DNA of 64,000 nt from Phaeobacter sp. G2. GTDB taxonomy: Bacteria; Pseudomonadota; Alphaproteobacteria; Rhodobacterales; Rhodobacteraceae. Made by a program: the position numbers and the translations under genes. Of this stretch, positions 42,845 through 51,968 are shown piece after piece. The notes beneath the pieces are model-generated. The model did no database searches. It saw only the letters and a list, made by a program, of their open reading frames with translations, and was not told the DNA's origin. The stretch lies in the NCBI GenBank assembly GCA_025163595.1, contig CP104100.1, positions 4,077,733-4,141,732 of the forward strand, read 5' to 3'. Position 1 is the first letter of the stretch. Each line of letters starts with the position of its first letter.

Positions 42845-44200
42845 TCAGCCCGCGCCATTTGCGCCGATCCTGACCAGCAGAGAGATAAGCTGATCCACAT
42901 GGCTGTCCTGGGTGCGGAAAGAAGAGAGGCTGATGCGAAAAGCCGGGCGGCCCTGCCAGATGGTTCCCCCAAACCAAGAAGTGCCGCTTTGCTGTACTTT
43001 CTGCAAAATGGCCTCGGTCGCAGCGTCATCCCCACCGCGCACCAAGACCTGATTGAGCACGACCCGGTTCAACACCTCAAACCCTGCAGCCTCCAGGGCA
43101 GCCCCAATGCGACGGGCCTGATTGTGATGGCCCGTAACCAGATCTGCGACGCCTGCCTTGCCCAGGGTGCGCAGAGCTGCCCAGATCGGAATACCCCGCG
43201 CCCGGCGGGAAAACTCCAGCGTTAGGTTTTTCTGCGCATCTGCCGAGGCAGTGGAATAAGCCGCATCGCTGTTCATCACCCGGGCCAGCGCCTGGGGATC
43301 ACGGCAAATGGCCATTGCGCCGTCATAAGGCGTGTTGAGCCATTTATGGCCATCGGTTGTCCAGCTGTCGGCGCCCTCAATCCCTCTGGTCAAGTCGCGC
43401 AATCCCGGCGCAGCCCGGGCCCAAAGCCCAAAGGCCCCATCCACATGCACCCAGGCCCCCGCGGATTTGGCGCCAGGGATAATCGCGGCAAAATCATCAA
43501 ACTCGCCAGTATTGACCTCGCCGGCCTGTAACACCAACAGGGTTGCGGCATCCATGTCGGGCAACTGGTCCGGCAGGATCCGCCCCTGATCATCCACCGG
43601 CGCCTTGATCACCTGGTTCCAGCCAAAGCCCAGCACCTGCAGCGCCTTACGCACGGTGACATGGGTGTTGGCAGGCACCACAACCTTGACCTGCGGCGCC
43701 CCATGCAGCCCGTCATTTACCACGTCCCACCCCTGCCGCGCCAACAGCGCGGCCCGGGCAGCGGCCAAACAGCTGAGCCCACAAGCAGTGGCAGAGGTAC
43801 CAAAGGCCACGGCGCTGCTGCGCGGCAAATCCAGAATATCCAACAGCCATTTGCTGGCCTGCTGTTCCAGGGCATAGGCCGCCGGACTGCCATCCTCGGT
43901 CGAGGCGCATTGATCCCAGGCTATCGCCAGACGTTCCGCCGCTGCTGCCACAGGCAGGCTGGCACCAATGACAAAGCCAAAATAGTTCGGCCCGTTGGAG
44001 GCCACCGTGGCCGGGGAGCCAAGATCATCCATCAAGGCAATGGTTTCCGCCGCCGGGCGCCCCTGGTCTGTCAGGGTCTCATCAAATCCCGCAAGCGCCG
44101 CAACATCCTGATCACGGGGGAAAACCCGACGTGCGTCTGCCCCCGCCACATAGTCGCGGCCGCGCCTGTCGGCTTCCTGTAGCAACTGATCTTCATTCAT
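42845..44200 (-). CDS. PLP-dependent decarboxylase/aminotransferase-like protein (group II decarboxylase family)
   Basis: This 451-residue enzyme of the aromatic-amino-acid/glutamate decarboxylase superfamily has the cofactor lysine in TTDGHKWLN and the conserved AWVHVDGAFGLWA before it. The cofactor-phosphate region is around AFGTSATACGLSCL. The substrate amino acid cannot be fixed from sequence; the usual aromatic decarboxylase substrate loop is not evident. It is divergent from an arsR gene, with two palindromes in the 58-bp gap, so ArsR-type control is likely. Confidence 0.87.
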   Translation of the reverse strand: MNEDQLLQEADRRGRDYVAGADARRVFPRDQDVAALAGFDETLTDQGRPAAETIALMDDLGSPATVASNGPNYFGFVIGASLPVAAAAERLAIAWDQCASTEDGSPAAYALEQQASKWLLDILDLPRSSAVAFGTSATACGLSCLAAARAALLARQGWDVVNDGLHGAPQVKVVVPANTHVTVRKALQVLGFGWNQVIKAPVDDQGRILPDQLPDMDAATLLVLQAGEVNTGEFDDFAAIIPGAKSAGAWVHVDGAFGLWARAAPGLRDLTRGIEGADSWTTDGHKWLNTPYDGAMAICRDPQALARVMNSDAAYSTASADAQKNLTLEFSRRARGIPIWAALRTLGKAGVADLVTGHHNQARRIGAALEAAGFEVLNRVVLNQVLVRGGDDAATEAILQKVQQSGTSWFGGTIWQGRPAFRISLSSFRTQDSHVDQLISLLVRIGANGAG

Positions 44201-44215
44201 GGCAATCTCGTCCTA

Positions 44216-44248
44216 TTCGATGCAATATCGAAAATATTCTATATAGAA
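44216..44248. promoter_or_regulatory. Two operator-like palindromes between the decarboxylase and arsR genes
   Basis: TTCGAT-GCAAT-ATCGAA occupies 44216-44232 and the perfect TTCTATATAGAA occupies 44237-44248. Both lie in the 58-bp divergent gap, AT-rich against a GC-rich background, where the ArsR protein would repress both directions. Confidence 0.65.
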
Positions 44249-44258
44249 GATTTACTAT

Positions 44259-44585
44259 ATGAACAAGTCGCTTGTCACCCACCTTGCCGCGCTGCGTGCC
44301 CTGGCCAACCCACATCGGGTTCAGATCATGGAATGGCTGCTGGATCCCCAAAGCCATTTTCCGCCGCAGCGCGATGGCGACCTGGTGGAGGATGGCGTTT
44401 GTGTTGGCTTTATCACCGACAAAACCGGCCTCAGCCAACCGACAGTGACCAGCCATATGAAAAACCTGGAACAGGCCGGATTGGTGAGCTCGAAAAAGAT
44501 CAAGAACTGGGTCTTTTACAAGGCAAACCAGGCAGCGCTGCAACACATCGCCAGCAGCTTCACCCAAGCGGGCCAAACGCTTTAG
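44259..44585 (+). CDS. ArsR-family winged-helix transcriptional regulator
   Basis: This 108-residue protein starts with LRALANPHRVQIMEWLLDP, the ArsR N-terminal helix pattern, and has the recognition helix LSQPTVTSHMKNLEQAGL and wing VFYKAN. It has a single cysteine, so a classical metal-thiol site is not evident. Its stop overlaps the end of the convergent PACE gene by four bases. It probably represses the divergent decarboxylase gene; control of the PACE gene is possible. Confidence 0.9.
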   Translation: MNKSLVTHLAALRALANPHRVQIMEWLLDPQSHFPPQRDGDLVEDGVCVGFITDKTGLSQPTVTSHMKNLEQAGLVSSKKIKNWVFYKANQAALQHIASSFTQAGQTL

Positions 44586-45010
44586 TCACGGATGGGCTGC
44601 CTCGGGACGGGAAAGATCACATCATAGGCCCAGTTAAAGCAAAAGGCGTAGACGAGGTAAAACCCGGAAAAACCCAGATCCATGATCAAGGCGGTCCATA
44701 GCCCAATCTGCAAATACCAAGCGGTAAAGGGCAGCAAAACTGCCAGCAACCCGGCCTCCAGCAACAGCGCGTGCAAAACCCGCATCAGCGGCGATTTGCG
44801 GCAATGGCCAAGCCACCGCAACATGGCGTGGTCAAAGCCCAAATTATAGATATAGGTCCAAACAGTCGCGAGGCTCGCTCCGGCCAGAACCACCACACCA
44901 ATCGCATGTATCTCCATGCCAAAAACCCAGGACCCAAGCGGTGTCACCGCCAATAATCCTATTACCTCAAAGCTGATCGCGTGGCGAATTCTGTCTGCTG
45001 TACTGCGCAT
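44582..45010 (-). CDS. PACE-family efflux transporter
   Basis: This 142-residue protein has four membrane helices in two tandem pairs, the bacterial transmembrane pair layout (RIRHAISFEVIGLLAVTPLG in the first pair, RVLHALLLEAGLL in the second). The glutamate in the first helix (FEVIGL) matches the essential PACE residue. PACE pumps such as AceI export biocides and short-chain diamines, which fits a neighbour that decarboxylates amino acids to amines. I chose the start at MRSTADRIRHA; the ribosome site AGG is weak. Confidence 0.85.
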   Translation of the reverse strand: MRSTADRIRHAISFEVIGLLAVTPLGSWVFGMEIHAIGVVVLAGASLATVWTYIYNLGFDHAMLRWLGHCRKSPLMRVLHALLLEAGLLAVLLPFTAWYLQIGLWTALIMDLGFSGFYLVYAFCFNWAYDVIFPVPRQPIRD

Positions 45011-45317
45011 GAGATACCTGTTGTCCTGCCCCACGGGATGCCTGTGATCGGGGCCGTCCCCTGCGCTGTCCCACCACTGTGAGGGAGGTCGTCCTCTCAT
45101 CCTGATACTATATCGCCAGTGCGAAGGGCCACAAGAGACAGCAACCGGCTCTTTTGCTTTCTTTTCGGGCCAATCTCATGTATGGGCGGCCTATCTGAGA
45201 CACGTGCTTGGCTTCGACACGCGAAATAAAGATGGAAGAAGCCGGCGGCAATGCGGCCGCTATATGCAACGGGAGACCCGGGATCCGCCTGGGAGTGCTC
45301 CCAATTAGGATGCTGAC
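45011..45317. other. 307-bp region upstream of pnp, probable promoter and leader
   Basis: No gene is seen. The region serves the divergent PACE and pnp genes. A perfect palindrome TGGGAG-TG-CTCCCA (45290-45303) ends fifteen bases before the pnp ATG and just upstream of its ribosome site. It could be the leader hairpin by which PNPase autoregulates in other bacteria, although there the RNase III stem is longer. Confidence 0.45.
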
Positions 45318-47450
45318 ATGTTCAACGTTACGAAAAAATCTATGCAGTGGGGCGAAGAGACGCTGACACTGGAAACGGGCAAGGTTGCCCGTCAGGCTGA
45401 TGGCTCTGTCATCGCCACACTGGGTGAAACCAGCGTTATGGCCAACGTGACTTTTGCCCGTAAGCAAAAGCCCGGTCAGGACTTCTTTCCTCTGACAGTC
45501 CACTACCAGGAAAAATACTATGCCGCGGGTAAAGTACCCGGCGGTTTCTTCAAGCGCGAAGCGCGCCCAACCGAAAAAGAAACACTGACTGCGCGCCTGA
45601 TCGACCGTCCGATCCGCCCGCTGTTTGTTCCCGGCTTCAAAAACGAAGTTCTGGTCATGTGCACCGTGCTGAGCCACGACCTGGTCAATGACCCGGACAT
45701 GGTTGCAATGATCGCGGCCTCCGCCGCGCTGACCCTGTCTGGTGCGCCCTTCATGGGTCCAATCGCAGCGGCCCGCGTTGGTTTTGAAGGCGGCGAATAC
45801 GTCCTCAACCCAACCGTTGACGACATGCAGGACCTGCGCCTGAACCCTGAACAGCGCCTGGATCTGGTTGTTGCCGGCACCAAAGACGCGGTGATGATGG
45901 TTGAATCCGAAGCCTATGAGCTGTCGGAAGCCGAAATGCTGGGCGCGGTTAAATTCGCCCATGACGCCATTCAGCCGGTGATCGACCTGATCATCTCGCT
46001 GGCGGAAGACGCGGCAAAAGAGCCGTTTGACTTTGCAGCACCGGATTATGCAGATCTGTTTGAAGCGGTAAAAGCTGCCGGTGAAACCGAAATGCGCGCT
46101 GCCTTTGCAATCAGCGACAAGCAAGAGCGCACCAGTGCTGTTGCCGCTGCCCGCGAAACCATCAAGGCCGCTCTGAACGAAGAGCAGCTGGACGATGCCA
46201 ACCTTGGCTCGGCGATGAAGAAGCTGGAAGCTGGCATTCTGCGTGGCGACGTTGTCAAAACCGGTAAGCGTATCGATGGCCGTGCCACCGACGAAATCCG
46301 CGACATCGTGTCTGAAACCGGCCTGCTGCCACGGACCCACGGCTCTGCCCTGTTCACCCGTGGTGAAACCCAGGGTCTGGTTGTGACCACTTTGGGCACC
46401 GGCGACGACGAGCAGTTCATCGACGCGCTGCACGGCAACTTCAAATCCAACTTCCTGCTGCACTATAACTTCCCTCCCTATTCGGTTGGTGAAGTTGGTC
46501 GTGTGGGCGGCCCCGGCCGTCGTGAAATTGGTCACGGTAAGCTGGCATGGCGTGCGCTTCAGGCGGTTCTGCCTGCGGCAACCGACTTCCCCTACACCAT
46601 CCGCGTGGTCTCCGAGATCACCGAATCCAACGGTTCCTCCTCGATGGCCTCCGTTTGTGGTGGCTCCCTGTCGATGATGGATGCGGGCGTTCCGCTGAAA
46701 GCACCGGTTGCTGGTGTTGCCATGGGTCTGATCCTGGAAGACGACGGTTCTTATGCGATCCTGTCCGACATTCTGGGCGACGAAGATCACCTGGGCGACA
46801 TGGACTTCAAAGTGGCCGGTACCGAAGCAGGCATCACCTCGCTGCAGATGGACATCAAGATCGCAGGCATCACGCCCGAGATCATGGAAAAAGCCCTGGA
46901 GCAGGCCAAAGCTGGCCGTATCCACATCCTGGGCGAGATGAACAAAGCGCTGTCCGGTGCTGCGGACTTCTCGATCCACGCGCCCCGCATCGAGACCATG
47001 CAGGTGCCCACCGACAAGATCCGTGAAGTGATCGGGTCCGGCGGTAAGGTCATCCGTGAGATCGTTGAAGTCTCCGGCGCCAAGGTCGACATCAATGACG
47101 AAGGCATCATCAAGATCGCATCGCCCAACGGCGACTCGATCAAGAAAGCCTACGACATGATCTATTCGATCGTGGCCGAGCCCGAAGAAGGCAAAATCTA
47201 CACCGGTAAAGTTGTCAAAATTGTCGACTTTGGTGCCTTTGTGAACTTCTTTGGCAAGCGCGACGGCCTGGTGCACGTGTCCCAGATCGAAAACCGCCGC
47301 CTGAACCACCCTTCGGATGTTCTGAAGGAAGGTCAGGAAGTGAAAGTGAAGCTCTTGGGCTTCGACGATCGCGGCAAGGTGCGTCTGTCGATGAAAATGA
47401 TCGATCAGGAAACCGGCGAAGAAATGGCTCCTGAGAAAAAAGAAGACTAA
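45318..47450 (+). CDS. pnp: Polynucleotide phosphorylase
   Basis: This 710-residue exoribonuclease is complete: two RNase PH-like domains (about 10-230 and 310-545), then a KH domain ([13 protein letters not shown]) and an S1 domain ([16 protein letters not shown]) at the C-terminus. It degrades mRNA 3'-5' using phosphate and is a degradosome component. Codon use is strongly biased, as for rpsO. TAGGA lies upstream of the ATG. A terminator follows. Confidence 0.98.
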   Translation: MFNVTKKSMQWGEETLTLETGKVARQADGSVIATLGETSVMANVTFARKQKPGQDFFPLTVHYQEKYYAAGKVPGGFFKREARPTEKETLTARLIDRPIRPLFVPGFKNEVLVMCTVLSHDLVNDPDMVAMIAASAALTLSGAPFMGPIAAARVGFEGGEYVLNPTVDDMQDLRLNPEQRLDLVVAGTKDAVMMVESEAYELSEAEMLGAVKFAHDAIQPVIDLIISLAEDAAKEPFDFAAPDYADLFEAVKAAGETEMRAAFAISDKQERTSAVAAARETIKAALNEEQLDDANLGSAMKKLEAGILRGDVVKTGKRIDGRATDEIRDIVSETGLLPRTHGSALFTRGETQGLVVTTLGTGDDEQFIDALHGNFKSNFLLHYNFPPYSVGEVGRVGGPGRREIGHGKLAWRALQAVLPAATDFPYTIRVVSEITESNGSSSMASVCGGSLSMMDAGVPLKAPVAGVAMGLILEDDGSYAILSDILGDEDHLGDMDFKVAGTEAGITSLQMDIKIAGITPEIMEKALEQAKAGRIHILGEMNKALSGAADFSIHAPRIETMQVPTDKIREVIGSGGKVIREIVEVSGAKVDINDEGIIKIASPNGDSIKKAYDMIYSIVAEPEEGKIYTGKVVKIVDFGAFVNFFGKRDGLVHVSQIENRRLNHPSDVLKEGQEVKVKLLGFDDRGKVRLSMKMIDQETGEEMAPEKKED

Positions 47451-47471
47451 TCCCGTCTTATGACAATTAGG

Positions 47472-47504
47472 AAAGGCCCCGGAGCAGTGCTCGGGGGCCT
47501 TTTT
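47472..47504 (+). terminator. Rho-independent terminator of pnp
   Basis: AAAGGCCCC-G-GAGC and GCTC-G-GGGGCCTTT form a long stem with one G-G mismatch and an AGT loop, followed by a T-run, 21 bp after the pnp stop. Confidence 0.9.
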
Positions 47505-47614
47505 GCTTACAGGGGCCTCCCCGCCACTCCCCGCCACCCCGGTGAGTCCACACGCGATTCCGCCTGGCAGTCAGAACGCTTTTCTAACGCGCCTTTCTGC
47601 GGTAGATGCAGCCC

Positions 47615-48328
47615 ATGCATTCGCTGATCATTCATATGCCTGGCAGCGGCAAACGTGCCGCCAATGTGGAGCACCTGCTGTTTACGCTCCCCGATGCCGA
47701 AGTCATTGAGGCCGTGAACGGGCGCGCGGTGGCTGCGGAGGTCAGTGACATCCTGCACCCCGGTGATCTGCACAAGCCAAGCTACCCTTTCCGCCTCTCC
47801 CCCGGAGAAATCGGCTGCTTTCTGTCGCATCGGCGCTGTTGGCAGCGCATTGTCGATGCAGGTTGGGACTATGCCCTAATTGTCGAAGATGATCTGGCGC
47901 TTGACCACTCTCTCTGGGCTGATGTGCTGATGCTGATCACAGAACAGGCCAGTACCGATAGCTTTATCCGGCTGCCAGCCAAGCGCCGGGAGGTGCCTGT
48001 GGCGCAACACGCGCAGCAGGGGGAGAGCAAGCTATTCCTGCCCAGGGTCATCGGCCTGCAAACCGTTGCACAGATCGTGGGTCGCGCCGCTGCCAAGCGG
48101 TTGCTGGCGGCCACCGAACAGCTGGACCGCCCCGTAGATACCTTTTTGCAGATGCATTGGATTCATCAGCAGCAAATCCAGACCATCCTGCCCAATGGGG
48201 TCTCGGAACAGACAGAGGCCCTTGGCGGCTCCACCATTCAAAAACGCAAATCCGGCAGTAAGCTGGGCCGCGAATTCAAACGCAGCCTCTACCGGGCGCA
48301 GGTTTCAACCCGGCCGCAAAGAGACTGA
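47615..48328 (+). CDS. Glycosyltransferase family 25 protein
   Basis: This protein of about 237 residues has the GT25 pattern: MHSLIIHMPGSGKR at the start, LSPGEIGCFLSHRRCWQ, and the acidic IVEDDLAL that would bind the nucleotide-sugar metal. GT25 enzymes (LpsA, LgtB, LgtE) add galactose or similar sugars to lipooligosaccharide. An ATG three codons upstream (47606) is also possible. It is convergent with the FkbM gene. Confidence 0.85.
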   Translation: MHSLIIHMPGSGKRAANVEHLLFTLPDAEVIEAVNGRAVAAEVSDILHPGDLHKPSYPFRLSPGEIGCFLSHRRCWQRIVDAGWDYALIVEDDLALDHSLWADVLMLITEQASTDSFIRLPAKRREVPVAQHAQQGESKLFLPRVIGLQTVAQIVGRAAAKRLLAATEQLDRPVDTFLQMHWIHQQQIQTILPNGVSEQTEALGGSTIQKRKSGSKLGREFKRSLYRAQVSTRPQRD

Positions 48329-48391
48329 CCTTTAATACGGGCCTTTAATATGGGCCTGAAAAACTGACCTGAAAAGCTGCCCTGACAGCGC

Positions 48392-49051
48392 CTATTTCAG
48401 GCGCCATTCCTCCCAGACGAAGGTATAACACCAGGCGCAGGAATGGGTTGCATCCAGCTGCTTTCTAATGGCGTCGCGATCGGCGCTCCACGAGGGATCA
48501 AACAGGTGAAACTGCACCTGAAGCCGTTTGATCCGCCCGATCAGCCCGGTATCGATCAACCCCGGCAACAGATCGTATTCCCCGCCTTCAATATTGATTT
48601 TGGCCAGATCGACGCTTTGCAAACCTGACGCGGCAAAGAAATCCGCAACCGAGCGGACCTCGGCCACATAGGTCTGACCGGATTTTGCCCCAAAGGCAGA
48701 GGAGGCATCCGCAGAATCGCTCAGCGTTATCTGCCCCGGCTGTGCGCCAATGGCACACTCGTGGACCGTGATGTTTGCATTGGCTGAAAACTTGCGACGC
48801 AACTCTTTGGCAAAACCTGGGTGAGGCTCAAAAATATGAATGATCGCCGCAGGCCGAACCGCCAGGACCACGTCACTCCAGCCGCCTTCATAGCCACCGA
48901 TATCCAGAACAACCGGCTGCTCAGGCAGGTCGTCATACTGCAACAGATGGCTATCCGAAGCCTTGTCAGCTTTCCAGGCCTTCATCCCCTTGTGCAGCGG
49001 CGCCTTCCACGGGTTTCGCTTGAGATCGATCCAACGCTTAAGAGATGCCAC
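48392..49051 (-). CDS. FkbM-family methyltransferase
   Basis: This 219-residue protein starts at GTG with AGAGG eight bases upstream. It has the SAM-binding PVVLDIGGYEGGWSDV, then IHIFEPHPGFAKEL and AKINIEGGEYDLLPGL, the FkbM signatures. Members O-methylate sugars and other hydroxyls. With the GT25 gene beside it, methylation of a surface glycan is plausible. Confidence 0.87.
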   Translation of the reverse strand: MASLKRWIDLKRNPWKAPLHKGMKAWKADKASDSHLLQYDDLPEQPVVLDIGGYEGGWSDVVLAVRPAAIIHIFEPHPGFAKELRRKFSANANITVHECAIGAQPGQITLSDSADASSAFGAKSGQTYVAEVRSVADFFAASGLQSVDLAKINIEGGEYDLLPGLIDTGLIGRIKRLQVQFHLFDPSWSADRDAIRKQLDATHSCAWCYTFVWEEWRLK

Positions 49052-49172
49052 CTGTTTTCCTCTTCCAGATCACTTCAGAGCCACACCATTCCCGGATAAG
49101 CGTTTTTGTGGCCGATGCCAACCAAACAGCAGCATCCAGACGGCGCGACATGGGACGGGTTGCCCAAGTGGT

Positions 49173-49206
49173 AGAAAAGCGGGCCAGCCAAAACTGACTG
49201 GCCCGC
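49173..49206 (-). terminator. Rho-independent terminator of the peroxiredoxin gene
   Basis: On the minus strand GCGGGCCAG and CTGGCCCGC form a perfect 9-bp stem, followed by TTTTCT. It lies about 60 bp after the peroxiredoxin stop. Confidence 0.85.
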
Positions 49207-49266
49207 TCATTTCTATTCATCGGCTTGCTTGCCCGGTTCACTTACCAGGGAGCTTATTCCGGCGTC

Positions 49267-49920
49267 TTATTCCGGCGCTTTGGTTTTGCGCAGATAGGGG
49301 AAGATGGTCTCGAACTCGCCAAACTTTGCTGTGGCGTCCTCGTTCGACACAGTGGGCGGGATGATCACATCTTCACCAGGCACCCAGTTGGCCGGAGTGG
49401 CCACGCCATTGCCGGTCGCCATCTGCAACCCGTCCAGGGCGCGCAGGATTTCGGCAAAGTTACGCCCCACGGACATCGGGTAGGTCATCGACAGCTTCAG
49501 CTGTTTGTCTGGCCCAATGATAAAGACCGAACGCACAGTGGCGCTATCGGCAGGGGTACGACCGTCGGGCATATAGGCTTCGGCGGGCAGCATATCAAAG
49601 GCTTTAGAGACCGCCAGACCTTCATCCGCGATGATCGGGAAGCCAGCGGCGGCATTGCCGTATTTCTCGATGTCGCCTTTCCACTTTTTGTGGTCCTCAA
49701 CACCATCAACGGAAACACCAATCACCTTGGTGCCGCGCTTGGCCCATTCGTCATTCAACTGCGCAACAGCGGAAAACTCGGTGGTGCACACAGGGGTGAA
49801 ATCCTTGGGGTGGGAAAACAGGATGGCCCAGCTGTCACCGATCCAATCGTGAAAACTGATCTCTCCCTGGTCGGTGTCAGCCGTGAAATTCGGAACGACA
49901 TCATTAATGCGCAAACCCAT
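49267..49920 (-). CDS. 1-Cys peroxiredoxin (Prx6 type)
   Basis: This 217-residue protein has the peroxidatic Cys45 in DFTPVCTTEF and the long Prx6-type C-terminal domain with the dimer segment around VATPANWVPGEDVIIPP. No resolving cysteine is seen, so it should rely on an external thiol. It reduces peroxides in the cytoplasm. The family is identified by its full-length pattern. It is divergent from the ALDH gene. Confidence 0.94.
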   Translation of the reverse strand: MGLRINDVVPNFTADTDQGEISFHDWIGDSWAILFSHPKDFTPVCTTEFSAVAQLNDEWAKRGTKVIGVSVDGVEDHKKWKGDIEKYGNAAAGFPIIADEGLAVSKAFDMLPAEAYMPDGRTPADSATVRSVFIIGPDKQLKLSMTYPMSVGRNFAEILRALDGLQMATGNGVATPANWVPGEDVIIPPTVSNEDATAKFGEFETIFPYLRKTKAPE

Positions 49921-50196
49921 GACGGTCTCCTCTCATGTTTAGTCCGGGCTGCAAAACAGCCCGCTGTCTGTGATGCCGCAACGTTACAGCCCGAGGCTGG
50001 ATTGGCCAGCCCAAAAGGCAAAGACTATGGCGGAATGCACCGTACTTCGCGAAACTTCGCTTGCGCCCGTTTCTCTCTCGAATAATATGATCAAATTATT
50101 GCAGGTGATCGCTTGCCCCTCCGGAAGCGCGGTGACACACTGCTATCTGACGTCCGGCCAGCCTGCCGGATTCTGCGTCTGAATGGGAGACCGGAC

Positions 50197-51636
50197 ATGA
50201 TTGAGAAACGCGACTTTTACATCAACGGTGCGTGGGTTGCCCCCGCGCAGGCAAATGATTTTGAGGTGATCGACCCCTCAACCGAAGAAGCCTGTGCGGT
50301 GATCTCGTTGGGCGACAAGGCTGATACCGACGCAGCTGTTGCCGCCGCCAAGGCCGCTCTGCCAGGCTGGATGGCCACACCCGTGGCCGAGCGTATCGCC
50401 CTGGTTGAGAAACTGATCGAGATCTACGGCAAGCGCAGCGAAGAGATGGCGCAAGCCATGTCGATCGAGATGGGGGCCCCGATTGATATGGCCCGCAGCC
50501 AGCAGGTTGGCGCCGGCAGCTATCACCTGCAAAACTTTATCAACGCCGCCAAGGCCTATGACTTTGACGCGCCGCTGGGCGATCACGCCCCAAATGACCG
50601 TATCATCCACGAAGCCGTTGGCGTTGCGGCGCTGATCACCCCGTGGAACTGGCCCATGAACCAGGTGACGCTGAAAGTCGGTGCGGCTGCGGTTGCCGGC
50701 TGCACCATGGTGCTGAAACCCTCCGAGCAAAGCCCGCTCAACGCGATGCTCTTTGCCGAAATGATGGACGAGGCCGGCTTCCCCAAGGGGGTGTTCAACC
50801 TGGTCAACGGCGACGGCACCGGTGTTGGCTCTCAGCTGACCGCGCATCCTGACGTGGATATGGTCTCCTTCACCGGCTCGACCCGCGCCGGTACCGCGAT
50901 CTCCAAATCGGCAGCGGACACCCTGAAGAAGGTGCACCTGGAGCTCGGCGGCAAAGGCGCCAACGTGATCTTTGATGATGCCGATGACAAGGCCGTCAAG
51001 CGAGGCGTGCTGCACATGATGAACAACACCGGCCAAAGCTGTAACGCCCCCAGCCGGATGCTGGTTCAGAAAGGCATCTACGATCAGGCAGTTGCCACAG
51101 CGGCCGAGGTTGCCTCCAAGGTTACCGTTGGTCCCGCCTCCGAGAGTGGTCGCCATATCGGCCCGGTGGTGAATGAGCTGCAGTGGAACAAGATCCAGGA
51201 TCTGATCCAAAAGGGCATTGACGAAGGCGCCAAGCTGGTTGCTGGCGGCACCGGACGCCCAGACGGGCTGAATAAGGGCTTTTATGTCAAACCCACGGTG
51301 TTTGCCGATGCCAACAACCAGATGGTGGTTGCCCGCGAAGAGATCTTTGGCCCGGTTCTGACCATGATTCCCTTTGACACCGAAGAGGAAGCCATCGAGA
51401 TCGCCAATGACACCCCCTATGGTCTGACCAACTACGTGCAGACCCAAGACAGCGCCCGGGCCAACCGTATGGCCCGTGTGCTGCGCTCTGGCATGGTTGA
51501 AATCAACGGCAAATCCCGCAGTGCTGGCGCGCCTTTTGGCGGCATGAAACAATCTGGCAATGGCCGCGAAGGCGGCAGCTGGGGGATTGAGGATTTCCTC
51601 GAGGTGAAAGCCGTCGGCGGCTGGACTCCAGAATAA
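50197..51636 (+). CDS. Aldehyde dehydrogenase family protein
   Basis: This 479-residue NAD(P)-dependent enzyme is complete: the cofactor loop ITPWNWPMNQ, FTGSTRAGTAIS, the general base Glu249 (LELGGK), the nucleophile Cys282 (GQSCNAPSR) and EEIFGPVLTM. The substrate is not fixed by sequence. GGGAG lies seven bases before the chosen ATG. It is divergent from the peroxiredoxin gene and ends at a strong terminator; both may serve stress or aldehyde detoxification. Confidence 0.93.
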   Translation: MIEKRDFYINGAWVAPAQANDFEVIDPSTEEACAVISLGDKADTDAAVAAAKAALPGWMATPVAERIALVEKLIEIYGKRSEEMAQAMSIEMGAPIDMARSQQVGAGSYHLQNFINAAKAYDFDAPLGDHAPNDRIIHEAVGVAALITPWNWPMNQVTLKVGAAAVAGCTMVLKPSEQSPLNAMLFAEMMDEAGFPKGVFNLVNGDGTGVGSQLTAHPDVDMVSFTGSTRAGTAISKSAADTLKKVHLELGGKGANVIFDDADDKAVKRGVLHMMNNTGQSCNAPSRMLVQKGIYDQAVATAAEVASKVTVGPASESGRHIGPVVNELQWNKIQDLIQKGIDEGAKLVAGGTGRPDGLNKGFYVKPTVFADANNQMVVAREEIFGPVLTMIPFDTEEEAIEIANDTPYGLTNYVQTQDSARANRMARVLRSGMVEINGKSRSAGAPFGGMKQSGNGREGGSWGIEDFLEVKAVGGWTPE

Positions 51637-51665
51637 AGACCGTCTCGCCAGAGACGGACATTTTA

Positions 51666-51697
51666 AAAGGTCGCCCAAGGGGCGACCTTTCTTTTTG
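51666..51697 (+). terminator. Rho-independent terminator after the ALDH gene
   Basis: AAAGGTCGCC and GGCGACCTTT form a perfect 10-bp stem with a short loop, followed by CTTTTT, 29 bp after the stop codon. Confidence 0.93.
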
Positions 51698-51782
51698 TCT
51701 GTCATCGAACTCTTATCCCAGCTTCCTGGTCTGCACAGATCAGACGCAATTTGAAAAAAGGTAGCTCCAATTTAAGAAAGCT

Positions 51783-51922
51783 AGCTCTCCCGCGTCCCGC
51801 CGCTGTCCTGGCTTTGCCAGAACAATGGCGGATCTTGGGCCCGGCGCCGCGCTAAAGCGCGGCGCCGGGCCCAAGGGGAGGAAGGGTTTCGCCAGAAACA
51901 CTGCCGACGCGCGGGAGCTCCC
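51783..51922. repeat. Nested inverted-repeat element of about 140 bp (MITE- or REP-like)
   Basis: The core is a perfect palindrome with 20-bp arms at 51834-51853 and 51856-51875 (left arm starts CTTGGGCCCGG), separated only by AA. Outer arms AGCTCTCCCGCGTC and GACGCGCGGGAGCT near both ends are also inverted, with partial similarity between. There is no T-run on either side, so it is not an ordinary terminator. It lies in the gap between convergent ALDH and Glyoxalase_8-type genes and encodes nothing. Confidence 0.7.
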
Positions 51923-51968
51923 CCTTTTTGTAACGCGCAAGTTCAAAGCCTGTAGGGCTATGCCCTCT

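Noticed and set aside
45108-47537. Open frame of about 800 codons antisense to pnp
   Set aside because: It mirrors a highly conserved gene with strong codon bias, has no family resemblance and no ribosome site, and is explained by GC-rich codon structure.
49150-49180. tRNA-like string GGGTTGCCCAAGTGGTAG
   Set aside because: It resembles part of a D-arm, but no anticodon stem, T-arm or acceptor stem can be formed around it.
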